From Permianibacter fluminis (GTDB lineage Bacteria > Pseudomonadota > Gammaproteobacteria > Enterobacterales > Permianibacteraceae), in assembly GCF_013179735.1 (NCBI RefSeq), contig NZ_JABMEG010000001.1, forward strand, positions 2,356,001 through 2,420,000: DNA of 64,000 nt, read 5' to 3'. The translations under genes and the position numbers were made by a program. Of the stretch, positions 30,706-40,487 are shown piece after piece. The first letter of the stretch is position 1; the number at the start of each line of letters is the position of its first letter. A model generated the notes under the pieces. It searched no databases, was not told the DNA's origin, and was given only the letters and a program-made list of their open reading frames with translations.

Positions 30706-31514
30706 GCGCATTGAACATCGTCAACGCCAATCCGGTCGTGAACAAACCGGTTGTAATTAAGCTGAGCGGCGCCGCTGTCGAAGACGCGGGCGTGATTGCT
30801 GCGCTGATGCAAGCGGTCGCCGAGCTGCACAGCCAGCAACCGGTGGTGCTGGTGCATGGCGGCGGTAAACAGGTTGATCAGCACCTGCAGCAGTGGCAGC
30901 TGCCGATTGTCAAGAAAGATGGCTTGCGGGTGTCGCCGGCAGAACAGATGCCGATCATTTCGGCGGTGCTGGCCGGTCAGGTCAACAAGCTGCTCGTCGC
31001 TGCGGCAAAACAGGGTGGCCTGAACGCGGTCGGTCTTTCGTTGGCCGATGGCGATACCGCAGTGTGTCTGCCTCACGCCGATGTGGAACTGGGCGCGGTC
31101 GGCGTGGTGAAACCGGGCCAGGCCACTGTGCTCAAGAGTCTGCTGAAGGCCGGCGCGCTGGTGATCGTGTCCAGCATCGCAGTCGATGGCGAAGGCCAGC
31201 TGCGCAATATCAACGCTGACGATGCCGCGGTTTGTGTTGCCTCGGCACTCGATGCCGAGCAATTGTTGTTGCTGTCCGATGTCGCCGGCGTGCGGCTTGC
31301 CAATGGCAGCTATGCGCCGTCGCTCAATGGCGCAGAAATCCAGCAGCTGATTCAGGACGGCACCATTTCCGGCGGCATGATTGCGAAAGTGCGCGCCGCA
31401 CTGGATGCCGCTGCGGCGCTACTCAGGCCCGTCACCATTGCCAGCTTCCTGCAACCCGGCGAACTCCGACGATTGCGCTCACAGGCATCGTTTGGCACGA
31501 CGGTCCGGCGCTGA
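30702..31514 (+). CDS. argB: Acetylglutamate kinase
   Basis: A 270-residue amino-acid-kinase-fold enzyme starting at GTG within the argC stop (GTGA). KPVVIKLSGAAVED binds ATP, LVHGGGKQVDQHL is the glycine-rich acetylglutamate site, and LLLSDVAGVRL and ISGGMIAKVRAAL complete the active site. It lacks the N-terminal helix of arginine-inhibited hexameric kinases, so feedback control by arginine at this step is not expected. Confidence 0.95.
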   Translation: MSALNIVNANPVVNKPVVIKLSGAAVEDAGVIAALMQAVAELHSQQPVVLVHGGGKQVDQHLQQWQLPIVKKDGLRVSPAEQMPIISAVLAGQVNKLLVAAAKQGGLNAVGLSLADGDTAVCLPHADVELGAVGVVKPGQATVLKSLLKAGALVIVSSIAVDGEGQLRNINADDAAVCVASALDAEQLLLLSDVAGVRLANGSYAPSLNGAEIQQLIQDGTISGGMIAKVRAALDAAAALLRPVTIASFLQPGELRRLRSQASFGTTVRR

Positions 31515-31593
31515 AAATCTTCTCGCCGCGACCTCGCTGAGTGAAAAGCCTGCCATGACAAGGGTTCGGGCAGGCAGCAACGGGAGACGCAAG

Positions 31594-32508
31594 ATGGCAA
31601 TGCATTATTTGACCGGTCTGGAATTCAGCCCAGCCGAAACCGAGAGTCTGATCGATCTGGCAATTCGGACAAAACAGCAACCGGAAGCTTTCGCCACCGC
31701 ATTGAAAGGCCACAGCTTTGCCTTGCTGTTTGAAAAACCGAGCCTGCGCACGCGGGTCAGTTTTGAGGTTGGCATCACCCGGCTCGGTGGCCACTCGCTG
31801 TATATCGATCACAAAGATGAACGGATTGGTGTCCGCGAAGCGACCAAGGATTACGCGAAAAATCTGTCGGTCTGGGTGCAGGGCATCGTCGCGCGGGTGT
31901 ATCAGCACAGCACGCTGACCGATCTGGCGCAATTTGCCTCGGTACCCGTCGTCAATGCGCTGTGTGAACAGCTGCATCCGTGTCAGGCGCTGGCAGATTT
32001 CGTCACCATCAAGGAAGCGTTTGGCCAGATCAAGGGCATCAGGCTCGGTTATGTCGGCGATGGCAACAACGTCAGTCATTCGCTGCTGCTGTTGGGGGCG
32101 ATGCTCGGTGCGCAAGTCACAGTGGCAACGCCAGCGGGCCGCGGCCCGAAAGCGCAATGGGTTGAGCAGGCGCAGGTTCTGGCGGCAGCACATGGCGGCA
32201 GCATCAAGCTGATTAGCAAAATCAGTGAAATGGGCCAACAAGACGTGTTGTACACCGACACCTGGCTGTCAATGGGCTGCGCCGGCACGCTGGCCGAGTT
32301 GCAACCGCAGTTCGCGCCGTTCCAGTTGAACGAGACGCTGCTGGTGCAAACCGGCGCGCAGTACGCCATGCACTGCCAGCCGGCGCATCGCGATCTGGAG
32401 ATCAGTGGCGCCGTAATGGACAGCAAGCTCTGTCTGGCGCTGCCTCAGGCAGAAAACCGCTTGCACGCGCAAAACGCGCTGCTGCTGAAGTTGTTCAACA
32501 AGGCATAA
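31594..32508 (+). CDS. argF: Ornithine carbamoyltransferase
   Basis: A 304-residue transferase. The carbamoyl-phosphate loop reads FEKPSLRTRVSFEVG (SLRTR variant of STRTR), then HPCQALADFVTI and a C-terminal MHCQPAHRDLEISG, all standard for OTC. It makes citrulline from ornithine and carbamoyl phosphate. ATG 31594 has GGGAG upstream; the 79 bases after argB carry no other gene. Confidence 0.93.
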   Translation: MAMHYLTGLEFSPAETESLIDLAIRTKQQPEAFATALKGHSFALLFEKPSLRTRVSFEVGITRLGGHSLYIDHKDERIGVREATKDYAKNLSVWVQGIVARVYQHSTLTDLAQFASVPVVNALCEQLHPCQALADFVTIKEAFGQIKGIRLGYVGDGNNVSHSLLLLGAMLGAQVTVATPAGRGPKAQWVEQAQVLAAAHGGSIKLISKISEMGQQDVLYTDTWLSMGCAGTLAELQPQFAPFQLNETLLVQTGAQYAMHCQPAHRDLEISGAVMDSKLCLALPQAENRLHAQNALLLKLFNKA

Positions 32509-32519
32509 GTGTAAAGCGG

Positions 32520-32596
32520 GTAGGGCGGCTCAAGCGCAGCGGAGCCGCCAAAGGAATTACGGCGGTTCCACGGCGTTGCCGCTTGAACCACCCTAC
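32520..32596. repeat. MITE/REP-like inverted-repeat element between argF and argG
   Basis: A 77-base imperfect hairpin bounded by GTAGGG at 32520-32525 and CCCTAC at 32591-32596, with GGCGGCTCAAGCG on the left arm answered by CGCTTGAACCACC on the right. A relative with the same ends lies at 33896-34000, on the other side of argG. Confidence 0.7.
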
Positions 32597-32623
32597 ATCA
32601 ATGCAAGCAAGGTGGGATGAGTG

Positions 32624-33844
<1,221 letters not shown>

Positions 33845-33895
33845 GCATGTTTTTGCCGTTCATGCTGAGTTTGTCGAAGCATGAATGGTGGACGA

Positions 33896-34000
33896 GTAGG
33901 GCGGGTCAAGTTCAGCGGACCCGCCGAGCTTGATGCAAATGTAGTGATATGTGCATGCAACGTCGGCGGATCCACAGCTTCGCTGTTTGATCCGCCCTAC
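33896..34000. repeat. Second MITE/REP-like element, between argG and argH(A)
   Basis: A 105-base element with the same ends as the one before argG: GTAGGG at 33896-33901 and CCCTAC at 33995-34000, with GGCGGGTCAAG on the left and GATCCGCC on the right. Just before it (33861-33885) is the hairpin TTCATGCT...AAGCATGAA, another common dispersed motif. Confidence 0.7.
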
Positions 34001-34030
34001 GTGAGCAAATGATTGAGCAGTAAAAGCACC

Positions 34031-34054
34031 GGGCCAGCCATTGCTGGCCCTTTG
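34031..34054 (+). terminator. Hairpin before argH(A), possible weak terminator
   Basis: GGGCCAGC-CATT-GCTGGCCC followed by only three or four T residues. It sits 33 bases before the argH(A) ATG and could terminate or attenuate argG transcription. Confidence 0.5.
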
Positions 34055-34083
34055 ACCATGCAGTGTTCTTTTCAGGAACGACG

Positions 34084-35967
34084 ATGAGCGGAGCAGCAAA
34101 CACTATGGCCACACTGTGGGGCGGTCGGTTTGAGCAAGTGTCGGATGACACCTTGTTTCGGCAATTCAATGATTCCCTGCCGTTCGACTACCGCCTTGCT
34201 GAGCAGGATATTCAGGCTTCGATGGCATGGGCAACGGCGCTGAAAAACGCCGGTGTGCTGAGCCAGGAAGAGCTGTCGCGCCTGCACGGCGCACTGCGCC
34301 AGCTGCTGCGCGTCGTGCACGACAATCCCGCCGAGATGCTCGGCTCGGGCGCCGAGGACATTCACTCCTGGGTTGAGTCGGAGCTGGTCAAGCGCATTGG
34401 CGATCTCGGCAAGAAACTGCACACCGGTCGTTCACGCAACGATCAGGTCGCCACCGATCTGCGGCTCTGGGTCGAGAACGCGGTCGTGTTGCTGCTGTCC
34501 GAACTGCGTATCGCTCAGCGTGGTCTGATTGCGCTCGCCGAGCAGCATGTCGATACCATTTTCCCCGGCTACACCCATCTGCAGCGGGCGCAACCGGTGC
34601 GGTTCGCTCACTGGTGCATGGCCTATGTCGAAATGTTCGATCGTGATGTCGAACGCCTGGAAGACGTCATCGAACACATGGACCAGTGCCCGCTTGGCTC
34701 GGGTGCGCTGGCCGGCACCGCTTATCCGATCAACCGGCACCAGCTGGCGCGCAGCCTCGGCTTTGCCGGTCCGACCCGCAATTCGCTCGATGCTGTTTCG
34801 GATCGCGATTACGTGATCGAGCTGCTGTCATCGCTGGCGCTGGTCATGACGCACCTGTCGCGCTTTGCCGAAGATCTGATTTTCTACAGCAGCGGCGAAG
34901 CCGGCTTTGTCACGCTCGGTGATGACGTCAGCACCGGCTCGTCCTTGATGCCGCAGAAAAAGAACCCGGATGCGCTGGAGCTCATTCGTGGCAAATGCGG
35001 TCGCGTGTACGGCGCGCTGATCGGCATGCTGACCACGATGAAAGCGTTGCCGCTGGCGTACAACAAAGACATGCAGGAAGACAAGGAAGCCTTGTTCAAT
35101 GCTGTCGATACCGTCAGCGTTTGTCTGAAAGTGACCGAGAAAGTCCTGCTCGGTCTCACGGTGAATGCCGACGCCGCCAAATTGGCGGCGCAGCGCGGCT
35201 ACTCCAATGCCACCGAGCTGGCAGATTATCTGGCGCGCAAAAATGTGCCGTTCCGGGAAGCACACCACATCGCCGGCCGCGCCGTGTTGCATGCCAGTGC
35301 GCAAGGCAAACCGCTGGAAGCGCTGACACTGGATGAGCTGCAAGTGTTTCATCCGCTGATTGGCGCCGATGTGTATCAGGCGCTGTCGTTGGACAGCTGC
35401 CTGGAGCAGCGCGATGTGTTCGGGGCGGTTGCCCGGCATCGGGTACAGGACGCGATTGTCGCCGCCAAGAAGAAGGTCAATGGCCAGCCGGATACCGATG
35501 AGCTGATTGTCAGTGATGCCACCGTGCACGATGTGCCGGCTATCGTCGCGCTGATCAATCACTGGGCGAAGGAAGGCGAGAACCTGCCGCGGTCGCGGGC
35601 GGACATTGTCTCGCACGTGCAGGATTTCATTGTCGCCAAGAAAGACGGCATCGTGGTGGGTTGCGCCGCGTTGTTCATTTACAACGAAGAGATCGCCGAG
35701 ATCCGCAGTCTGGGTGTCTGGCCGCAGTTTCAGGGACTCGGCCAGGGCAAGGCGATGGTCGACTACCTGTGCGAACGCGCGCGCCAGCTCGGTCTGCGCA
35801 AGGTGCTGTCATTGACCCGGGTGCCGAAGTTCTTCGCCAAGCTTGGTTTTGTTGTCGACCAGCGCGACAACCTGCCGGACAAAGTGCTGAAGGATTGTCA
35901 GTTCTGTCCCAAGCTGCATGCCTGTGACGAAACGGCAATGATTTGGTACCCGGAGCAGGCGGCGTAA
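34084..35967 (+). CDS. argH(A): Argininosuccinate lyase fused to N-acetylglutamate synthase (ArgH-ArgA)
   Basis: A 627-residue fusion. Residues 1-460 are the lyase: [44 protein letters not shown]-type active-site segments and the signature [15 protein letters not shown]. From about residue 470 a GNAT domain begins ([21 protein letters not shown]), with the acetyl-CoA motif [17 protein letters not shown]. One protein thus catalyses the first and last steps of arginine synthesis. ArgH-ArgA fusions are known from Alteromonas/Vibrio-type gammaproteobacteria; with argE present the pathway is linear. ATG 34084 has AGGA upstream. Confidence 0.95.
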   Translation: MSGAANTMATLWGGRFEQVSDDTLFRQFNDSLPFDYRLAEQDIQASMAWATALKNAGVLSQEELSRLHGALRQLLRVVHDNPAEMLGSGAEDIHSWVESELVKRIGDLGKKLHTGRSRNDQVATDLRLWVENAVVLLLSELRIAQRGLIALAEQHVDTIFPGYTHLQRAQPVRFAHWCMAYVEMFDRDVERLEDVIEHMDQCPLGSGALAGTAYPINRHQLARSLGFAGPTRNSLDAVSDRDYVIELLSSLALVMTHLSRFAEDLIFYSSGEAGFVTLGDDVSTGSSLMPQKKNPDALELIRGKCGRVYGALIGMLTTMKALPLAYNKDMQEDKEALFNAVDTVSVCLKVTEKVLLGLTVNADAAKLAAQRGYSNATELADYLARKNVPFREAHHIAGRAVLHASAQGKPLEALTLDELQVFHPLIGADVYQALSLDSCLEQRDVFGAVARHRVQDAIVAAKKKVNGQPDTDELIVSDATVHDVPAIVALINHWAKEGENLPRSRADIVSHVQDFIVAKKDGIVVGCAALFIYNEEIAEIRSLGVWPQFQGLGQGKAMVDYLCERARQLGLRKVLSLTRVPKFFAKLGFVVDQRDNLPDKVLKDCQFCPKLHACDETAMIWYPEQAA

Positions 35968-36088
35968 ACGGCCGATTTGGTCAAAGCGTAAACAGGGCTG
36001 ATGCGAAATGTGAGAAATCTTGCCTCAGAAATCGCACAGCCCCTTGCCGTGGCAAAAAGCCGATGGCAATATACGCGCCCTCAACGAC

Positions 36089-36165
36089 AGGCGCATAGCT
36101 CAGCTGGTTAGAGCACCACCTTGACATGGTGGGGGTCGTTGGTTCGAGTCCAATTGCGCCTACCA
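36089..36165 (+). tRNA. tRNA-Val (anticodon GAC), prophage integration target
   Basis: A 77-base cloverleaf with AGGCGCA/TGCGCCT acceptor stem, encoded ACCA end, anticodon loop TTGACAT (GAC) and T arm GTTGG-TTCGAGT-CCAAT. The anticodon stem CCACC/GGTGG pairs perfectly. A tyrosine integrase ends 89 bases further on, convergent, so the tRNA 3' end is the probable attachment site. Confidence 0.97.
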
Positions 36166-36181
36166 ATTCAGTAAACAAATC

Positions 36182-36202
36182 AGCGGCTTAGGCCGCTTTT
36201 TT
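36182..36202 (+). terminator. Rho-independent terminator after tRNA-Val
   Basis: AGCGGC-TTAG-GCCGCT followed by five T residues, 17 bases after the tRNA. It insulates tRNA transcription from the convergent integrase gene. Confidence 0.8.
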
Positions 36203-36219
36203 GTTGGCTAAAAAATAGC

Positions 36220-36252
36220 CATCGGAAACCCATCGGAAATACATCGGAAACG
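36220..36252. repeat. Three tandem 11-bp repeats beside the attachment site
   Basis: CATCGGAAACC, CATCGGAAATA and CATCGGAAACG stand head to tail at 36220, 36231 and 36242, exactly one helical turn apart, between the tRNA terminator and the int stop codon. Same-face spacing next to the core site suggests arm-type integrase sites; that is inference. Confidence 0.6.
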
Positions 36253-36253
36253 A

Positions 36254-37339
36254 TCAGGCGATTTCTACCCATTCTTCGGCATGGCCGGACAGGTAGTGCT
36301 TGGTCATTTTCTCGGAGGCGTGCCCCAGCAGCGCCTGTACCCACTCTTCAGGTTTCCCTGCTTCCCGGTATAGCCAGGCGCCGAACGCGCGCAGCTCGTG
36401 AAGGGTGGGCCGTTCTGCGGCCGGCACGTCATCGAACAGTCCGCAGTCATCCCGAGCCGCCGCCAGCGCCTTGCTCAGGTAGTCCGGCAACACTTGGAAC
36501 GGGTGAGTCTTTGCTTCGTTCTTGCCGCGCCGGTCCCGGGTCGGCTTGCGGCCAATGAGGAAGGGGCAAAACGGGGTCAGCTGCTTCGACACATCGATGC
36601 AGGCTTGAAGCTCTGGCCAGATGCTGATCGCCAGATTCACCGGGGTCTCGTAGTTCTCGGCTTTGGATTGCCGAACCAACAGCCGGCCGGCCTCGATGTG
36701 GCTGTGGCGCATGGCGCACAGGTCTTCTCGGCGCTGCAGGGTGATCACTGCCAGTGCCATCGCGTTCCGGAGCCATGGTTCTGCCACGGCAAGTGTCGCG
36801 TCGTATTGCTCTTGGGTCCAGCGCTTGCGGGTTTTGGCCTTCGAGCCCTTTGGCAGGGTCAGTTCGGCTAGGTTGCGATCGGCAATGCCAGCGGCACAGG
36901 CGAATCGGAAAATTTCGACCAGCTCCTGCCGATGCTTGATGTAAGCCTCACGCGCCAACGGCTGCAGGAAGTCCGCCAGCCGGCGCACTGTCAGCGACTC
37001 AAGAGCGAGCTCGCCCAAGTCGGCAATGATCCGGTTCAGCCGGTATTCCCGTTCTTTGGCGGTGCGCTCGGCTTGTCGTTTGTCGGTCAGGTATTCCGCG
37101 CGGTAACGCTCAACCACGGTGGCAACAGACTCGGCGCCGACCACTCGACTGACAAGGTCGCCGCTCGGCTTCAGTCGATGGTTGAGGATGTTTGCAGCAG
37201 CAATCGCCTTCGCACGATCAGTGCCCATGCCATGGCGCTTCTTCGTCACCGGGTGCCGGTATTCGAAACCGCTGCTGGTTGCGTACAGCCCGGGCGGCAT
37301 GTCGCGGTTGCCGCGCTTACGTGGACGTGGCGCCATCAC
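36254..37339 (-). CDS. int: Tyrosine-family phage integrase
   Basis: A 361-residue lambda-type integrase. The first 60 residues (RPRKRGNRDMPPGLYATSS ... YRHPVTKKRHGMG) form the arm-binding beta-sheet domain, a core-binding SAM-like domain follows to about 170, then the catalytic domain. Catalytic residues are visible as the Arg in QRREDLCAM, the Lys in RQSKAE, HELR, LLGHASEKM and the nucleophile in KHYL. It would recombine attP with the tRNA-Val attB. Its ATG lies in the xis stop (ATGA overlap), so excisionase and integrase are co-transcribed. Confidence 0.95.
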   Translation of the reverse strand: MMAPRPRKRGNRDMPPGLYATSSGFEYRHPVTKKRHGMGTDRAKAIAAANILNHRLKPSGDLVSRVVGAESVATVVERYRAEYLTDKRQAERTAKEREYRLNRIIADLGELALESLTVRRLADFLQPLAREAYIKHRQELVEIFRFACAAGIADRNLAELTLPKGSKAKTRKRWTQEQYDATLAVAEPWLRNAMALAVITLQRREDLCAMRHSHIEAGRLLVRQSKAENYETPVNLAISIWPELQACIDVSKQLTPFCPFLIGRKPTRDRRGKNEAKTHPFQVLPDYLSKALAAARDDCGLFDDVPAAERPTLHELRAFGAWLYREAGKPEEWVQALLGHASEKMTKHYLSGHAEEWVEIA

Positions 37340-37533
37340 GATACCTTGAGAATCGAGTCAGCCAGATCATTGCCGGTGCTATATAGCTCACTTTCGGCAA
37401 CGTAATAAGTGCCGCCGATTACACGCCCGCGCAACTGGCCAGATGCAATCCAGCGGCGAACTGTTGATTGGTGCGGCTGCGAACCTTCGGCAAAGGCCTT
37501 TTTGCAATAGGCGTCGATAGTGATCAGCTTCAT
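37336..37533 (-). CDS. Excisionase-like DNA-binding protein
   Basis: A 65-residue basic protein. MKLITIDAYCKKAF, STVRRWIASGQL and VIGGTYYV form the winged-helix shape of Xis/MerR-like recombination directionality factors, and the position directly upstream of int with a 4-base overlap supports the call. It would bend att DNA and steer Int towards excision. Confidence 0.8.
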   Translation of the reverse strand: MKLITIDAYCKKAFAEGSQPHQSTVRRWIASGQLRGRVIGGTYYVAESELYSTGNDLADSILKVS

Positions 37534-37579
37534 CGAATTTGCTCCTGAAAAGGGCGGCCGTTGCCAGCCGCCCTTGCAC

Positions 37580-38272
37580 TTACTGCATCACAACCGGGCC
37601 GGGGTAGGCCTCGTTGCTGACGTCGGTGACGACGGGGTCGTTTGGCAACACCTCAGCCAGGGCTTCGAACACAAACTCGATTGTCTCGGTCTGGCACGCG
37701 CCGTTGCGGTGGTTGCTGTTGGTGGTGCCGCTGATCAGCGTGCTGTTGGGCACGACGTAACCAACGTTGGTTTGCGCCTGGTTGTTGCCATAGCTGAACA
37801 CGGCGCCCTGCAGCCGCCCGTAGGCACTCAGATCTTGGGTGGCGACATACGGGGTGCCGGAGCAATCCGCGCTGGTGTAGTAAACCGTGGAGCGCAGCGG
37901 GAAGCCGCCATCGGGAGCGGGTAGGGCGAAGAGATACCCGGTTGCCGATCGGCATTGCAGACTGTTGGCCTGATAGATGGGTTTATCCGCCGGCAGCCAG
38001 CCAACGTAGGTGCAGGCATCGCCCTCGGCCAGTTTGTTTTTGCCAGCGCCGCCAGTGCTGACCCGGCTCACCGAGCTGCCCAGCGCCGCGACTTCAGTCT
38101 GCAAGCCGGTGACGGTTTGCTGCAGCGCCGTCACGGTGGCTTTGAGCGCGTTGAAGTCGGATTGCGAGGGACCGCTGCCACCGCTGGCATTGCTACTACC
38201 GCAGCCGATGACGATGCTGCTGATGATGCCGGCTAAGACGATCACCAGCGAGGCGTGCAAATATCGTTTCAT
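37580..38272 (-). CDS. Prophage-encoded lipoprotein with short coiled coil
   Basis: A 230-residue protein. The type-II signal peptide ends in the lipobox VIGC with Cys24, followed by GSSNAS; the residue after Cys is Gly, so outer-membrane sorting is expected. Residues 35-75 (DFNALKATVTALQQTVTGLQ onward) form a heptad coiled coil, and the rest is a Cys-containing globular domain (CTYVGWLP, LQCRSATGY, ADCSGTPY, GACQTE) that may be disulphide-bonded. I choose ATG 38272, preceded by AAGGAG. The function is unknown; a lysogenic-conversion or exclusion lipoprotein is possible. Confidence 0.7.
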   Translation of the reverse strand: MKRYLHASLVIVLAGIISSIVIGCGSSNASGGSGPSQSDFNALKATVTALQQTVTGLQTEVAALGSSVSRVSTGGAGKNKLAEGDACTYVGWLPADKPIYQANSLQCRSATGYLFALPAPDGGFPLRSTVYYTSADCSGTPYVATQDLSAYGRLQGAVFSYGNNQAQTNVGYVVPNSTLISGTTNSNHRNGACQTETIEFVFEALAEVLPNDPVVTDVSNEAYPGPVVMQ

Positions 38273-38339
38273 GTCATGCTCCTTGAGGTTGGTGCTGCTG
38301 TTGCAGCGGTTACATCTTCCTGCTGTTGTCTGCAAATGT

Positions 38340-38579
38340 TTAGGAGGCGCTGGCCTCCATGTCGCTCGGCGAAAGCTCGAACTCCATGTCATCGATCACG
38401 ATGTCGAGCGCACCCTCACCGTTGTTTACGGTAAAGCTGAGAAACGCGCCGCGAATCCCTGCTTCATCAGCCGGCGGCGTCAACCCGATTTGACGCGCCG
38501 TTAGCGCTTTGCCAAAATTATCTAGCCGCAAGAACAGGCCAAGCGCCTTTTCAATTTTTTGCGCAATATCTTCTTCCAT
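38340..38579 (-). CDS. Small phage protein of unknown function
   Basis: A 79-residue acidic protein (MEEDIAQKIEKALGLFLRL ... IVIDDMEFELSPSDM). The ATG at 38579 has a GGAGAGAG Shine-Dalgarno immediately upstream; a TTG four codons earlier overlaps that site and is rejected. I recognise no domain. Part of the leftward early operon. Confidence 0.6.
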   Translation of the reverse strand: MEEDIAQKIEKALGLFLRLDNFGKALTARQIGLTPPADEAGIRGAFLSFTVNNGEGALDIVIDDMEFELSPSDMEASAS

Positions 38580-38639
38580 CACTCTCTCCAAATCGATTTA
38601 ACAGATCACCGATTAAACGCTATCTGGTGCGGCGCACAA

Positions 38640-38852
38640 TCAGCCGCGTGCCGCATCAAGCTGTTCAGCCACGTAATCCTCCGGATGCTGCGACCACGCC
38701 TCGTCGGCGTCGTATTCTTCGCGCATGGTGCGCTCGTCGCCCAGCAGCCACGTCATGTCAGCATCCGGCTCGTCGTTGGTTTCGCGGCGCGCTTCGGCTA
38801 TGGCAGCGGCCATCCATTCGCTGAACGGCAAGCGTTGTTGTTGGTCGGTCAC
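38640..38852 (-). CDS. Small acidic phage protein
   Basis: A 70-residue protein starting at GTG with GGAGAGAG upstream. It is strongly acidic in the second half (DEPDADMTWLLGDERTM, DADEAWSQHPEDY), a composition seen in DNA-mimic or anti-host phage proteins, but no family is recognised. Its leader carries the recurrent GAAAAGCCCGC junction element. Confidence 0.55.
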   Translation of the reverse strand: MTDQQQRLPFSEWMAAAIAEARRETNDEPDADMTWLLGDERTMREEYDADEAWSQHPEDYVAEQLDAARG

Positions 38853-38883
38853 GATTCACTCTCTCCGGTTGGTGCGGGCTTTT

Positions 38884-39174
38884 CTATTCAGCGGTAAAAC
38901 GCAGCCGCTTCCTGATTAACTCGGCAATCTGGTCTTTTGCCACGCTCTCACATATCTCGGCGATTCTGGACCGCCCATATCCGGACGAACCGGCCAATCG
39001 AGAAACCTCAGCGCGGACAATTGTCTCTATCGTTTTGTCGTTGACCATCTTGGCGACTGCTTTATCGACAGTCTCGCCGACGATCACCATCATCTGTTTT
39101 CTGATCTCGTCCCTCGTCAGGCCGAGCTCGTTCATCAGGATTTGTCTGACTTGGTTTGTTGTTGCAGTTTGCAT
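38884..39174 (-). CDS. Phage protein of unknown function, helical
   Basis: A 96-residue, mostly helical protein (ELGLTRDEIRKQMMVIVGETVDKAVAKMV). I start at ATG 39174, which has CCGGAGAG at the right distance; the longer frame upstream translates the neighbouring gene out of frame. The segment GRSRIAEICESVAKDQIAELI suggests a second amphipathic helix. No function can be assigned. Confidence 0.55.
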   Translation of the reverse strand: MQTATTNQVRQILMNELGLTRDEIRKQMMVIVGETVDKAVAKMVNDKTIETIVRAEVSRLAGSSGYGRSRIAEICESVAKDQIAELIRKRLRFTAE

Positions 39175-39175
39175 A

Positions 39176-39424
39176 TCACTCTCCGGTTGTTGCGGGCTTA
39201 TCCTGATACCGGCACTGGCTCGCCATCTTGGCGCGAAAATCCGCCTCGTCGGCTGCCGGGAAGAACCAAGTTCGGCGCTCATATCGACCGCTTATGCCTG
39301 TCACTTTGATGCTGCAGCCCGGTAAACCTCCGTCATAGCCGGCATGATCTGGCAGCTGCACGCGCACGATCCGTGCCCAATCGCACGGCCCCGCTTTTCG
39401 GAACACGTCACCGACTTGGATCAC
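39176..39424 (-). CDS. Small phage protein ending in an EKPA-type tail
   Basis: An 82-residue protein starting at GTG with GGAGAAG upstream. The N-terminal IQVGDVFRKAGPCDWARIVRV looks like a small beta-barrel of the KOW/SH3 kind. The last residues, QDKPATTGE, belong to the recurrent junction peptide and overlap the next gene's ribosome-binding site. Confidence 0.55.
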   Translation of the reverse strand: MIQVGDVFRKAGPCDWARIVRVQLPDHAGYDGGLPGCSIKVTGISGRYERRTWFFPAADEADFRAKMASQCRYQDKPATTGE

Positions 39425-39677
39425 GATTCGACTTCTCCGGCTGGGCGGGCTTTTCCTGATCGGCCGTTACGCGAGCCTCAATGGATTGCCACAGCATTTC
39501 AAACTCCGGCCAGTCCTGCTCCACCACGGCAGCGTTAAATGGCGGCTTGCCAGCTTGTTGCCGATACGTGGCGATCTTGCTGCCGATGCGATGGAGTACA
39601 AGCTTCTCTGCATCTGTCAGGCAGGCGTCGATGTCTTTGATTTTGAGGCAGTAGTAACGAATTTCGCGCTTGAACAT
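39408..39677 (-). CDS. Small phage protein, helical, EKPA-type tail
   Basis: An 89-residue protein with ATG at 39677 behind GGAGAG. The body (LKIKDIDACLTDAEKLVLHRIGSKI, QDWPEFEMLWQSIEARV) is helical; the end reads QEKPAQPEKS. It overlaps the following gene by 17 bases. Early-operon position; unknown function. Confidence 0.55.
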   Translation of the reverse strand: MFKREIRYYCLKIKDIDACLTDAEKLVLHRIGSKIATYRQQAGKPPFNAAVVEQDWPEFEMLWQSIEARVTADQEKPAQPEKSNRDPSR

Positions 39678-39679
39678 AA

Positions 39680-40150
39680 TTACTCTCCGTCCGCGCCTGC
39701 GGGCTTTTCCCTAAACGGCAACTCGCTGCGCGGGAAGTGCCGGTAATGGCGGTACGGATCTTTAACGAACCGGTTGTTTTCATCGCGAAGCAGCACGGTG
39801 TAGTTGTCGTTGATCTTGTCGCTGTCGTAGGTTTCGGTAGCCTGTTCGAGCAGCGCAACAAACGTGCGCTGCCACGCGATTGGCATGCCGCACAGCAGTA
39901 CTCGCGGCAGCACCAAGTAGGCGGAATAGCTGAGGCCGAACCAATCCCACATCGGTTCGCTGCTATCAAGGATGGGCTCGCTGTCTGGCGGCGGTGTAGG
40001 CAGTCCAACGGATTGATACAGCGCGACCTGATGCAGTCGGTCGAGGGCGCGCGTCATGTCTTCGGCGCTATAGTTCGCAGCATCACGCGCCAGTAGTTCC
40101 AGATTTTTCTGGAAGTAGTCAGCGTCAAGACCGAACCGGTTAGGACTCAT
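39680..40150 (-). CDS. Conserved phage early protein
   Basis: A 156-residue protein. The central block EPMWDWFGLSYSAYLVLPRVLL ... MPIAWQRTFVALLEQ recurs, as I recall, in early regions of many lambdoid prophages, without a defined function. A polar N-terminal helix (LDADYFQKNLELLARDA) precedes it, and the protein ends REKPAGADGE. Its ATG lies within the end of the upstream gene. Confidence 0.65.
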   Translation of the reverse strand: MSPNRFGLDADYFQKNLELLARDAANYSAEDMTRALDRLHQVALYQSVGLPTPPPDSEPILDSSEPMWDWFGLSYSAYLVLPRVLLCGMPIAWQRTFVALLEQATETYDSDKINDNYTVLLRDENNRFVKDPYRHYRHFPRSELPFREKPAGADGE

Positions 40151-40487
40151 GACTCTCTCCTGCCGCTTGTGTGGCCTTTTCTTCGCGCTCTGCGGTTAGA
40201 GCCACCGGCTTGCCGCATTTGTGGCAAAAATTGCAGTTGTTTTCCTTTGGCCCGCCTTCGATGAATACATAGCGGTCGCCGCAGTCCGTGTACCAGGAAT
40301 CCCCTTCAAGGTCGTCGCTGTCATGGCGCCAGTGGCAAGCCGACCGCTTCGGTGCGGCGTCGACCATTGCCGAGTAGATCTCCGTCACCTCTGACTTGCT
40401 CAGAAAGATGTCGTTGTCACAGAAATCGCAGGCAATGCAGATCCGTCGCGCTGCGGCGACCATTTCGCTTGTCGGTTCTGAGCTCAC
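40140..40487 (-). CDS. Zinc-ribbon phage protein
   Basis: A 115-residue protein starting at GTG. CIACDFCDN may form one metal site, and the C-terminal block SWYTDCGDRY ... CNFCHKCGKPV is a zinc ribbon seen in many phage early proteins. It ends EEKATQAAGESHES, a diverged copy of the junction tail. No enzymatic function is evident; nucleic-acid or protein binding is likely. Confidence 0.6.
   Translation of the reverse strand: MSSEPTSEMVAAARRICIACDFCDNDIFLSKSEVTEIYSAMVDAAPKRSACHWRHDSDDLEGDSWYTDCGDRYVFIEGGPKENNCNFCHKCGKPVALTAEREEKATQAAGESHES

Noticed and set aside
31594-32508. N-acetylornithine carbamoyltransferase instead of ornithine carbamoyltransferase, because of the SLRTR loop
   Set aside because: The HPCQ motif and flanking residues fit ornithine carbamoyltransferases that also use SLRTR, and a classical argE is present, so the acetylated route is not needed.
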